Assembly: GCA_016793065.1 (NCBI GenBank)
Contig: JAEULV010000021.1
Coordinates: 1-64,000, forward strand
Reading direction: 5' to 3'
DNA: 64,000 bases
Source of the DNA: Hyphomicrobiaceae bacterium
GTDB taxonomy: Bacteria > Pseudomonadota > Alphaproteobacteria > Rhizobiales > Ancalomicrobiaceae
Below are positions 27,455 to 35,430 of this stretch, piece by piece (position 1 is the stretch's first letter; each line of letters starts with the position of its first letter). The position numbers and the translations under genes are program-made. The notes below the pieces were generated by a model. That model was not told the origin of the DNA. It saw only the letters and a list, made by a program, of their open reading frames with translations, and did no database searches.

Positions 27455-28015
27455 TCACAACGCCAATTGCCCCCCGGCGGCAAATTCCGCCCCCGCCCGC
27501 ACGCAGATCTTCACCCGCTCGGCATAGACCTCCGGCTGGACCCGGCCGCCCACCGCCAGCACCGCGATCATCACGTTGCGCGCCGACATGAACGGCTCCA
27601 CCGGAAACGCCTCCGTGTCCGTCTGCGCCAGATTGCCGCTCGATCGCCCGGCGGCAAGCGCGCACCAGTGCCCCGGCCCCGTCTCGGCGCTTTCGAAGAA
27701 CGCCCGCACCGCCAGTCGCCGCCGCTCCTCGGTCGGCTCGCGCACCCAGCCTTCCGCCGCCAGGATCGCGCTCTCCTCATTGTCGGAAAGCCCCGGCGAC
27801 AGCGCCCGCACGGTCCGGCACCCCCACCACACCGCCTCGCGCTTCGGCAGCAGGTAGGCGAGGAACGCCACCGCCGCCCGCGGCTGCGGCAGCCCGATCA
27901 GCTGTTTCAGGAAGTCGAGTGGCGGCTGGTCGCAGGCCGGTAGCCCGACATCCTCCGCCACCGTGGAATAGGCCGCAAACACGTCGACGGCGCTGGCAAA
28001 TCTGATCCGCGACAT
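27455..28015 (-). CDS. DUF6931-like protein of unknown function in the T6SS block
   Basis: The 186-residue soluble protein has no signal peptide. It resembles the DUF6931 family as I remember it, with LIGLPQPRAAVAFLAYLLPKREAVWWGC near the N-terminus. The gene begins 4 bases after the vgrG stop, placing it as the second gene of the minus-strand block, ahead of tagH. Position directly behind vgrG is where adaptors and effectors are often found. The composition (helical, two Trp-rich turns, Cys81-like WWGC) shows no enzyme motif. The role is unknown; adaptor or assembly factor is a guess from location. Confidence 0.7.
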   Translation of the reverse strand: MSRIRFASAVDVFAAYSTVAEDVGLPACDQPPLDFLKQLIGLPQPRAAVAFLAYLLPKREAVWWGCRTVRALSPGLSDNEESAILAAEGWVREPTEERRRLAVRAFFESAETGPGHWCALAAGRSSGNLAQTDTEAFPVEPFMSARNVMIAVLAVGGRVQPEVYAERVKICVRAGAEFAAGGQLAL

Positions 28016-28019
28016 GGCT

Positions 28020-30044
28020 TCACCCGACCACGAGCTTGCCGCACACGAGCGGCGGCACCGGCGATTTGCCGTTGATGACGGTGGAACTGTTGATCACGGT
28101 GCCGGCGGCATTGACCGCCATCATCGGCGCGTTGATCACCAGCCCCGCCGGCGACAGGCTGACGACCGTCCCGCCGCACACCAGCGTCAGCGACATCGGC
28201 GCGACCAGCGTCATCGACATCCCCGCCGTGATCGTCACCGCCTGCCCGACCGTCACCGTCTGGCTGCCGCCGATGGTCACCGTCTGGTTGCCGGCGGTCG
28301 TTTCCGTCTGATTGCCGGCGATCGTCGCCGTTTGGTTGCCGCCGATGGTGATCGTCTGGTTGCTGCCCATGGTCAGCTTGTCTTCCTGGGCGATGGTCAC
28401 GTCCCGGTCGCCCGAGCCGATCGTCAGCTTGTCGTCGCCATGGACGATCGTCACCTCGCGCGACGGACTGCCCTTCGGCGTCTCGAACGTCTCGCCGATA
28501 TTCACCGTTTCCTTGTGGCGGACCTTCACCTCGTGGTCCTTTTCCGCGTGCATGCGGATCAGCTCCGACGACTTCTTGTCTTCCATCACGAATTCGTTGA
28601 AGCCGCCGCCACCCTTCGACGTGTTGGACTTCACCCCCATCATCGTCTTGTTGTCCGGCAGCGTGTAGACTGGCATGTTGTCGGCGTTCCACACCGAGCC
28701 GACGATCAGCGGCCGGTCGGGATCGCCCTCGAGGAAATCCACCACCACCTCGTCGCCGATGCGCGGAATGTAGATGCCGCCCCAGCTCTTGCCGGCCCAG
28801 ACGCTCGCCACCCGGATCCAGCACGACTGCTTCTTCTTGCGGTCCCAGTGGAACTGCACTTTCACCCGCCCGTACTTGTCGCAGGTGATCTCCTCGCCGG
28901 CCTCGCCGACCACCTTGGCCGTCTGCACCCCCGGCACGATCGGCCTTGGCGTCACCGTCGGCGGACGGAATGTCCGGTTGGCCGGCATCAGCCCGTAGCT
29001 GCCGGTGAACATGTCGCGCTCGCCACCGCCGCCCGTGGTGCGATAGCTCTCGACCGTCACCGAATGGGTCGCGCTCAACGCCAGGTATTCGCGATTCTCG
29101 GCGCCGCGCGGATGCCCGGCAAGCGTCAGCTTGCCGCCCGGATAGATGCACACCGCCTCGCCGCTGGCATAGCGGCGCCGGTCGACCGCCTGCTCCGCGT
29201 CAAGCTTGGCCTTGGCGAACTGATCGCCGTCGCCGGTGTTCATGTACCGCCCCGGATAGTCGTAGACCTCGAGCTTCGATTTCTCGTAGCCCTCGGCGCC
29301 CTCCTTGTTCACGTCCATCTTGGCGTTGGGCTTCTTGAAATCGTAATCGTTCAGCATCACCCGGCCGGTGCGGAATTTCCGCTCGGTGTTCCACTGCTGC
29401 AGATGCTCCTCGGCCCGCACATAGGCGCCGGCCACCGGAATGAACGGCATGGTGCCGCCGCCGGCGATCGGTTGATGTGCCGACATCGAATCCGCCATCA
29501 CCATGACGTGCTTGTCTTCGCTATGCTCGAAATAGTAATAAATTCCGTGTTCTTCGAGTAGTCGCGACACGAAGGCGTATGTCGATTCCCGGTACTGCAC
29601 GCAATATTCCATTTTCGGATAGGACTGCGACAGCTTCATTTCAAAATCGGTGAACGACGCTTCGGTAAGCACCTGCTTGATGATGTCGGGTGCCGTCATT
29701 TCCTGAAAGAAGCGACAATCGGTCGTGTGCGACAACAGCCAGAACCATGGCCTGAGCACCATGCGGTAGGTGAAGAGATCCTCGTAGAGCCCGGTCCATT
29801 GCGCCTGCACCAGCACGCCGTTGAAATGCCGGACGAGACCGTTGAAGCTGTGCACCTTGACAACGCAATTGCGGCCGATCGCCGGATCGAAATCCACGTC
29901 CTCGTCTTCACTCAGGGCCTCGATCGTATATTCGAAATTCTCGCTGATCGCCTCATAGGCCTCGAGCCGGCGCACGACGACCTTGTCTTCCCCAAGCGGC
30001 GTCGTCAGCTCGGCGATCCTGTTCTTCTGGGTGAGATTGCTCAT
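28020..30044 (-). CDS. vgrG: T6SS spike protein VgrG (TssI)
   Basis: The 674-residue protein has the gp27-like N-terminal part (about 1-380), including the EHGIYYYFEHSEDKHVMVMAD region. The gp5 OB-fold follows, with GEEITCDKYGRVKVQFHWD and SWGGIYIPRIGDEVVVDF. The C-terminal needle (about 540-640) is built of repeated GNQT.TI units. It ends about 25 residues past the needle, so there is no extended effector domain. GAGG lies 7 bases before ATG. It heads the minus-strand T6SS block and is the only VgrG here; no PAAR tip gene is visible nearby. Confidence 0.96.
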   Translation of the reverse strand: MSNLTQKNRIAELTTPLGEDKVVVRRLEAYEAISENFEYTIEALSEDEDVDFDPAIGRNCVVKVHSFNGLVRHFNGVLVQAQWTGLYEDLFTYRMVLRPWFWLLSHTTDCRFFQEMTAPDIIKQVLTEASFTDFEMKLSQSYPKMEYCVQYRESTYAFVSRLLEEHGIYYYFEHSEDKHVMVMADSMSAHQPIAGGGTMPFIPVAGAYVRAEEHLQQWNTERKFRTGRVMLNDYDFKKPNAKMDVNKEGAEGYEKSKLEVYDYPGRYMNTGDGDQFAKAKLDAEQAVDRRRYASGEAVCIYPGGKLTLAGHPRGAENREYLALSATHSVTVESYRTTGGGGERDMFTGSYGLMPANRTFRPPTVTPRPIVPGVQTAKVVGEAGEEITCDKYGRVKVQFHWDRKKKQSCWIRVASVWAGKSWGGIYIPRIGDEVVVDFLEGDPDRPLIVGSVWNADNMPVYTLPDNKTMMGVKSNTSKGGGGFNEFVMEDKKSSELIRMHAEKDHEVKVRHKETVNIGETFETPKGSPSREVTIVHGDDKLTIGSGDRDVTIAQEDKLTMGSNQTITIGGNQTATIAGNQTETTAGNQTVTIGGSQTVTVGQAVTITAGMSMTLVAPMSLTLVCGGTVVSLSPAGLVINAPMMAVNAAGTVINSSTVINGKSPVPPLVCGKLVVG

Positions 30045-30354
30045 TGAAATTCCTCGATAGCTGAAACACCCGACGACCGGTACACATCCGATTGCCCCAT
30101 CTGAAAAATCGCGAGAAGGTAGGGCATTGTTTACGTCGGCTACTTAAATTCCGTCGCGTTCGCGCTGGTGCCCGTCAGTATTGGGGCAATCCGGGCGATA
30201 GGCAAGGGATGGACGCACTTGCGAAGCGCACGAAAAGCGGGTGATGATGCCGTGAAGGACCACGGGTTTGCCGCCCGCGACACCCGGGCTCGACTGATGC
30301 GCCCCGTTCGACGCCAGCGTAAATCCGCGATCGCGGACTTCGGAGGCCTTGTCG
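30045..30354. other. 310-base divergent control region between the two T6SS blocks
   Basis: vgrG (minus) and tssA (plus) start from its two ends, so both T6SS blocks are probably driven from here. An AT-rich island occurs at about 30120-30155. I could not fix a sigma-70 or sigma-54 box with proper spacing on either strand. GGAGG at 30342-30346 is the tssA ribosome-binding site. Confidence 0.6.
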
Positions 30355-31758
30355 ATGGCTGAACTCGATCTTGCCACATGTCTCGAACCCGTCTCCGCCG
30401 CCGAACCCTGCGGTCCGGATCTCGATTTCGATGGCGACATGGACTTCATGAACTTTCTCGCCCGTGCCGATATTTTGTTGCCGCAGTCGTTCTTTTCGTT
30501 CAATCGCGCCGCCATTGATTTTCCCGCCGAGTTCGAACACATCCGCTCCCTGTGGCAGCGCACCCGCGATCTGCGGCTTCTGGTCCTCAACGCCAAGCTG
30601 GCGATCCTCAATCGCGACGTCGCCAAGTTCGCCGCCAGCATCGACAAGGTGGCCGAGGCGCTGGAAACCCTCTGGCCCGACATCCATCCGCGCGGCGAGG
30701 ACGGCGACTTCATCATGCGCGTCTCGACCGTCGGCGCGCTCGACGATGCCCCCCACGTGATTCTGCCGCTGCAGCACGCCACCATCGCCGAAAACCGCCG
30801 CCTCGGCGCCATCAGCTACCGCTCGCACCTGATCGCCAGCGGCAAGCTCGCCGCCCGCGAGGGCGAGACCGCGCTCGATGCCTCCACCGTCGAGCGCATC
30901 CTGTTCGAGGCCGACATCCCGGCGCTGGTGGAAAAGCGCAGCCTCTTCCTTACCGTCGGCTCCGCCTGCGAGCGCATCCGCGCCGCCTCCATCGATCACG
31001 GCGGCTACGAGAACCAGATCAACCTCGAACGGCTGACCACCCTCGCCGGCGAGATCGCCAACGCCATCGACGAGGCCATCGCCCGCCGCGATCCCGCCTC
31101 CTCGCTGAAGGGGGCCGAGCCCGAGCCGCTCGCCGCCGACAACGGCGACGGCGAGGGCGATCCCGCCGCCGGCCCCGCCGGCGAGCCCGGTGCCCCCGGC
31201 GCCGGCTTCGCCTTTGCCCCCGTCGTCGGCGCCCCCGCCGCCCAGTCGACCGTCGTCGGCGCCATCGCCACCCGCGCCGATGCCCTGCGCGCCTTCCGCG
31301 GCGTGCGCGCCTATTTCGAGCGCTACGAACCGGCGAGCCCGTCCCTGCTGCTGGTCGCCCAGGCCGAGCAGCTGATGGGCAAGTCGCTCTACGCGGTGAT
31401 GCGCGAGCTGATCCCGGACTTCGCCGCCCGCGCCTCGCTCTACATGGGCCAGTCCGCCTTCAAGCTGCCGGTGATGCGCCTTGCCGAGAACGCCGGCTAC
31501 CTGCCGCCGGTCGAGCAGACCGAGGCCGCCGACGCCGGGGCCGCCGACGCCCCGGCCATCGAAATCCACAATCGCCGCGACGCCATGCGCCTGATGGACA
31601 TGATCTCGACCTTCCTGCGCACCGCCGAACCGGCCAACCCGATCCCGATCCTCCTGACCCGGGCCAAAGAACTCGCCGACCGCGATTTCTTGAGCCTGAT
31701 GAAGGATGTGTTCACCGAACCGACACTGCAATCGATGAAGACCGACGAATGGGGCTGA
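30355..31758 (+). CDS. tssA: T6SS assembly protein TssA (ImpA family)
   Basis: The 467-residue protein has the ImpA N-terminal domain (about 1-130) with CLEPVSAAEPCGPDL and the late LWPDIHPRGEDGD block. A Pro/Gly/Ala-rich hinge (about 255-300) and a helical C-terminal region with RAYFERYEPASPS follow. TssA coordinates baseplate and tail-tube/sheath growth. ATG 30355 is chosen because GGAGG lies 8 bases upstream; an earlier TTG is not needed. It opens the plus-strand T6SS block. Confidence 0.94.
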   Translation: MAELDLATCLEPVSAAEPCGPDLDFDGDMDFMNFLARADILLPQSFFSFNRAAIDFPAEFEHIRSLWQRTRDLRLLVLNAKLAILNRDVAKFAASIDKVAEALETLWPDIHPRGEDGDFIMRVSTVGALDDAPHVILPLQHATIAENRRLGAISYRSHLIASGKLAAREGETALDASTVERILFEADIPALVEKRSLFLTVGSACERIRAASIDHGGYENQINLERLTTLAGEIANAIDEAIARRDPASSLKGAEPEPLAADNGDGEGDPAAGPAGEPGAPGAGFAFAPVVGAPAAQSTVVGAIATRADALRAFRGVRAYFERYEPASPSLLLVAQAEQLMGKSLYAVMRELIPDFAARASLYMGQSAFKLPVMRLAENAGYLPPVEQTEAADAGAADAPAIEIHNRRDAMRLMDMISTFLRTAEPANPIPILLTRAKELADRDFLSLMKDVFTEPTLQSMKTDEWG

Positions 31759-31837
31759 AAATACGCTTGCCATCGACCGACGGCTGATCCATTCTGCCGA
31801 AAAGTCGAGCCAGCGTTTTCAGGTTCTCGCGCGTTAG

Positions 31838-31887
31838 TTGCATTCACATCGACGTCATGTTAGCGATCGATGTGTATGGTTGCATTG
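31838..31887 (+). promoter_or_regulatory. Inverted and direct repeats ahead of tssB
   Basis: An 8-bp inverted repeat, CACATCGA (31846-31853) and TCGATGTG (31868-31875), has a 14-base spacer. It is flanked by a direct repeat of GTTGCATT at 31838 and 31880, 42 bases apart (about four helical turns). It sits in the AT-richer 162-base gap between tssA and tssB, 34-83 bases before the tssB ATG. Confidence 0.5.
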
Positions 31888-31920
31888 ATTACTGCTTAAT
31901 ATTAGAGGGGAGCGATAGTC

Positions 31921-32451
31921 ATGGCACTAGACAGCGGCCAGAAGTTCATCCGCCGCAATCGGCCACCACGGGTTCACATTACCTATGAAGACCCGCACGA
32001 TGCCGAGAAGCTGGTTGAGATCCCGTTCGTGATGGGCGTGATGTCGGACCTGTCCGGCAACGCCTCCGAAGTCGAGAAGCCGGAATTCGCCGACCGGACC
32101 TTCCTCGAGTTCGACATGGACAATTTCGACAATCGCATGAAGGCGATCCAGCCCGGCGTCGCCTTCCGCGTCGACAATCGCCTCGGCGACGGCGGCGGCG
32201 AGCAGCTGTCGGTCAAGCTGAACTTCAGCTCGATGAACGACTTCAGCCCGGCTTCGGTCGCCAAGCAGGTGCCATCGCTGGCCAAGCTGCTCGACGCCCG
32301 CTCGCAACTCGCCAACCTGCTGCGCTACATGGACGGCAAGGTGTCGGCCGAGGATGCGCTGAAGAAGCTGCTGAGTGATCCCGACCTGATGGCGGCGCTG
32401 AAGGATCGCGCCCCGGCGGCCGACACGTCTTCCGACGAGGTGAAGGAATGA
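31921..32451 (+). CDS. tssB: T6SS contractile sheath small subunit TssB (VipA)
   Basis: The 176-residue protein has the VipA signature: QKFIRRNRPPRVHITYE, then VEIPFVMGVMSDLSGN and FDNRMKAIQPGVAFRVDN. TssB and TssC interlock to form the cytoplasmic contractile sheath. AGGGGAG lies upstream of the ATG. Its stop overlaps the tssC start by 4 bases (ATGA), matching the equimolar need for both proteins. The unusual repeats before it suggest it may have its own control. Confidence 0.97.
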   Translation: MALDSGQKFIRRNRPPRVHITYEDPHDAEKLVEIPFVMGVMSDLSGNASEVEKPEFADRTFLEFDMDNFDNRMKAIQPGVAFRVDNRLGDGGGEQLSVKLNFSSMNDFSPASVAKQVPSLAKLLDARSQLANLLRYMDGKVSAEDALKKLLSDPDLMAALKDRAPAADTSSDEVKE

Positions 32452-33935
32452 GCACTGAAATCCAACGCGATTCCGGCGCCGGCGCGACCCAGACCGTCGA
32501 CGAATTCTCCGCGTTCCTCAAGCAGAGCTTCAAGCCGCGCACCGAACGCGCCGCCACCGAGGTCGAAAGCGCCGTCTCGACCCTGGTCAAGGAAGCCTTG
32601 GCCGACACCAGCGTCATCAAGTCCGATGTCCTCGACACCATCGAGGAGATCATCGCCAAGATCGACAAGAAGCTGTCGGATCAGGTCAACGCCATCATCC
32701 ACGCCCCCGAGTTCCAGCAGATCGAGAGTGCCTGGCGCGGCCTGCACTATCTGGTCAACAACTCGGAGACGGACTCGAATCTCAAGATTCGGGTGATGAA
32801 CACCTCCAAGACCGAGCTCTACCGCAACCTCAAGACCTATCCCGGCGCCAAGTGGGACCAGAGCCCGCTGTTCAAGCGCATCTATGAGGCGGAGTTCGGC
32901 CAGCTCGGCGGCGAGCCCTACGGCGCGCTGGTCGGCGACTACTACTTCAGCCACCTGCCGGCCGACGTGCAGCTGCTGCGCGATCTCGGCAAGGTCGCTT
33001 CCGCCGCCCACGCCCCGTTCTTCGCCGCCGCCGGCCCGACCCTGATGGGCATGGACAGCTGGACCGAGCTCAGCAATCCGCGCGACCTGTCGAAGATCTT
33101 CGACACGCCGGAATACGCCGCCTGGAAGGGCCTGCGCGATTCGGAAGACAGCCGCTATGTCGGCCTCTGCCTGCCGCGCGTCCTCGCCCGCGTTCCCTAC
33201 GGCGCCAAGAGCGAGCCGGTCGAGGAATTCGCCTTCGAGGAAGAGACCGACGGTCACAAGGGCGAGAAATACGCCTGGATGAACGCCGCCTACGCCATGG
33301 CGACCAACATCAACCGCGCCTTCAAGGAATACGGCTGGTGCACCCGCATCCGCGGCGTCGAGTCCGGCGGCGAGGTCGTCAACCTGCCGACCCACACCTT
33401 CCCGACCGATGACGGCGGCGTCGACCTCAAGTGCCCGACGGAAATCGCCATTTCCGACCGGCGCGAGGCCGAACTGGCCAAGTCCGGCCTGATCCCGCTG
33501 ATCCACCGCAAGAACACCGACAAGGCCGCCTTCATCGGTGCCCAGTCGGTCTACAAGCCGAAGAAGTACGACAAGGCAGAGGCGACGGCCTCCGACAATC
33601 TGTCGTCGCGGCTTCCCTATATGTTTGCTGTATCTCGCTTTGCGCACTACCTGAAGTGCATGGTGCGTGATAAGATCGGCTCGACGAAGGAAAAGCACGA
33701 GTTGCAGCGCTGGTTGCAGGAATGGATCAACCTCTACGTTGACCCCAATCCGGCGACCTCCTCCGAGATCCAGAAGGCCCGCCAGCCGCTCGCGGCCGCC
33801 GAGGTCAAGATCACGGAGAACGAGGAGAACCCGGGCTACTACAACGCCCGATTCTACCTGCGCCCGCACTTCCAGCTCGAAGGCATGGATATCGGTCTCA
33901 GCCTGGTGTCCCGCCTGCCCGGCGGCCAGAAGTGA
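32448..33935 (+). CDS. tssC: T6SS contractile sheath large subunit TssC (VipB)
   Basis: The 495-residue protein is a typical VipB: AWRGLHYLVNNSETD, GDYYFSHLPADV, AAHAPFFAAAGP, CLPRVLARVPYG and the C-terminal RPHFQLEGMDIGLSLVSRLP. It forms the sheath with TssB and contracts to drive Hcp-VgrG outward. Translation is coupled to tssB. There is only one tssC, unlike Agrobacterium, which has two related copies. Confidence 0.97.
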   Translation: MSTEIQRDSGAGATQTVDEFSAFLKQSFKPRTERAATEVESAVSTLVKEALADTSVIKSDVLDTIEEIIAKIDKKLSDQVNAIIHAPEFQQIESAWRGLHYLVNNSETDSNLKIRVMNTSKTELYRNLKTYPGAKWDQSPLFKRIYEAEFGQLGGEPYGALVGDYYFSHLPADVQLLRDLGKVASAAHAPFFAAAGPTLMGMDSWTELSNPRDLSKIFDTPEYAAWKGLRDSEDSRYVGLCLPRVLARVPYGAKSEPVEEFAFEEETDGHKGEKYAWMNAAYAMATNINRAFKEYGWCTRIRGVESGGEVVNLPTHTFPTDDGGVDLKCPTEIAISDRREAELAKSGLIPLIHRKNTDKAAFIGAQSVYKPKKYDKAEATASDNLSSRLPYMFAVSRFAHYLKCMVRDKIGSTKEKHELQRWLQEWINLYVDPNPATSSEIQKARQPLAAAEVKITENEENPGYYNARFYLRPHFQLEGMDIGLSLVSRLPGGQK

Positions 33936-34195
33936 TCGAAAATCGTTGGTTCCGGTGAACCTTTCGGGGTCCCGCCGGCACTAATCCGAGAGCAGACGAA
34001 ATCGCGGACACCACCCCGGTTTCGTTCCTCGTCAGCCCATGTCGCGGGCATGACCCCATTCGGGTGGGCTCCACACCAACCCGGCCCGCGCTCCGTTTAC
34101 GGCGCGCGGTGTCGCAAACAGCAGAGGTCCGGGCCGGTCGCATGATCGCCCAGGATCGCACCAACTCGGAATTGTCTCTTATCGGAGGACGTTTC

Positions 34196-34687
34196 ATGGC
34201 CAAAGTTGACGCATTTCTCAAGATCGGTGATCTGAAGGGTGAATCCCAGGACAGCTCGCACCAGGACTGGATCGACGTTCTGTCGTGGTCGTGGGGCATG
34301 GCGAACGCCGGCTCCGGCCATCGCGGCGGCGGTTCGGGCACCGGCAAGGGTGACGTGCAGGACTTCCACTTCACCAAGACCGTCGACACCACGTCCTCGG
34401 ACATCGCCAAGCAGCTGATGTCGGGAAAGCACTTCCCGAAGGCGACCTTCGAACTGCGCAAGGCCGGCGGCGGCACCCGTCCCCTCACCTACTACAAGGT
34501 CGAGTTCGAGGACGTGTTCGTCTCGTCGCTGTCGTTCGGCGGCTCCGGCGATGGCGGCGCCTTCACCGAGTCGGTGTCGTTCAACTTCAAGAAGTACAAG
34601 TCGACCTACACCAAGCAGATGAGCGACGGCTCGGCTGGCCCGCCGTCGTCCTACGGCTGGGATATCGCCAAGCACGAAGAAGCCTGA
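34196..34687 (+). CDS. hcp: T6SS tube protein Hcp (TssD)
   Basis: The 163-residue protein has the Hcp fold pattern: AFLKIGDLKGES, DWIDVLSWSWGM, TTSSDIAKQLMSGKHFP, TYYKVEFEDVFVSS and VSFNFKKYK. Hexamers stack into the tube inside the sheath and are exported. ATG 34196 has GGAGG 7 bases upstream; an in-frame upstream extension is rejected as it lacks Hcp resemblance. A 260-base leader separates it from tssC, and a strong terminator follows, so a separate abundant transcript is likely. Confidence 0.97.
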   Translation: MAKVDAFLKIGDLKGESQDSSHQDWIDVLSWSWGMANAGSGHRGGGSGTGKGDVQDFHFTKTVDTTSSDIAKQLMSGKHFPKATFELRKAGGGTRPLTYYKVEFEDVFVSSLSFGGSGDGGAFTESVSFNFKKYKSTYTKQMSDGSAGPPSSYGWDIAKHEEA

Positions 34688-34704
34688 TCGGCATCTTGCA
34701 AGTC

Positions 34705-34735
34705 ATGCCCGCGTCTCCGGACGCGGGCATTTTAT
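34705..34735 (+). terminator. Strong terminator after hcp
   Basis: A perfect 11-bp stem closes a TCCG tetraloop and is followed by TTTAT. It lies 17 bases after the hcp stop, inside the T6SS block, and should partly separate hcp from tssE. Confidence 0.85.
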
Positions 34736-34867
34736 ATCGGCCGGCCCCCCGTCGCCCGCCCGTCGCGCCCGTTCCGCCAACGCGTGGAAGCCCGGGATCG
34801 TTCGTCGCGGATTGTCGTGGCAATGCCGGGCGTCGACCGAATCCAGCCCCGTTGAGGCCCATCACCC

Positions 34868-35419
34868 ATGCCGCCATCAGGTCGGAGCACCCGTCTTGGG
34901 GCCCCGTTGATGCACGCGTTCCGCGCCGCGCACCGGGCCAAGGACGCCAGGAAGCCGCTCGACCTGCGCGATCAGGAGACCGGCGAGCGCGTCATTGCCG
35001 GCCGGCGTGCCTCCGGCCGTGGCACGGTCAACGAAAAGACCCTGCGCGGCGAGGTGTCCCAGGACCTCGAGGCCCTGTTCAACACCGTCAATCTCGCGGC
35101 CTCGGAGGATATCTCCGCCCACACCGAGGTACTGGCCTCGATCCTGAATTTCGGCATCCCCGACATCGTCCATCGCACCATCGACGAGGAAGGGGTCGAG
35201 GATATTGTCCAGGAACTGGAACTGGCGCTGAAGCGCTTCGAGCCGCGCATCGTTCCCCGCAGCCTCAACGTTCGCCGCGACACCAGCATCGACAAGACCG
35301 AGCTGAAGGTTCGCTTTATCGTCGTCGCCGATCTGCATATGAATCCGGAGAACATTCCGGTTGAGTTCATCGCCGATGTCGAGGTCGACAGCGGCAAGAT
35401 TGCGATCAACCGGCTGTAG
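34868..35419 (+). CDS. tssE: T6SS baseplate protein TssE (gp25-like)
   Basis: The 183-residue protein has the gp25-like core (about 60-175) with the VLASILNFGIPDI block, an ELALKRFEPRI helix and the C-terminal VEFIADVEVDSG strand. TssE is the wedge component of the baseplate, homologous to phage T4 gp25. The first ~45 residues are basic and less conserved; a second Met at residue 15 is an alternative start. It is followed 11 bases later by tssF. Confidence 0.93.
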   Translation: MPPSGRSTRLGAPLMHAFRAAHRAKDARKPLDLRDQETGERVIAGRRASGRGTVNEKTLRGEVSQDLEALFNTVNLAASEDISAHTEVLASILNFGIPDIVHRTIDEEGVEDIVQELELALKRFEPRIVPRSLNVRRDTSIDKTELKVRFIVVADLHMNPENIPVEFIADVEVDSGKIAINRL

Positions 35420-35430
35420 GACCTATTCGG

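Noticed and set aside
30045-30354. Sigma-54 promoter between the two T6SS blocks
   Set aside because: Several GG and GC pairs occur, but none has the required 10-base spacing with a convincing consensus.
34064-34195. Longer Hcp form starting 44 codons earlier
   Set aside because: Hcp proteins begin at the MAKVDAFLKI segment, which has its own perfect ribosome-binding site.
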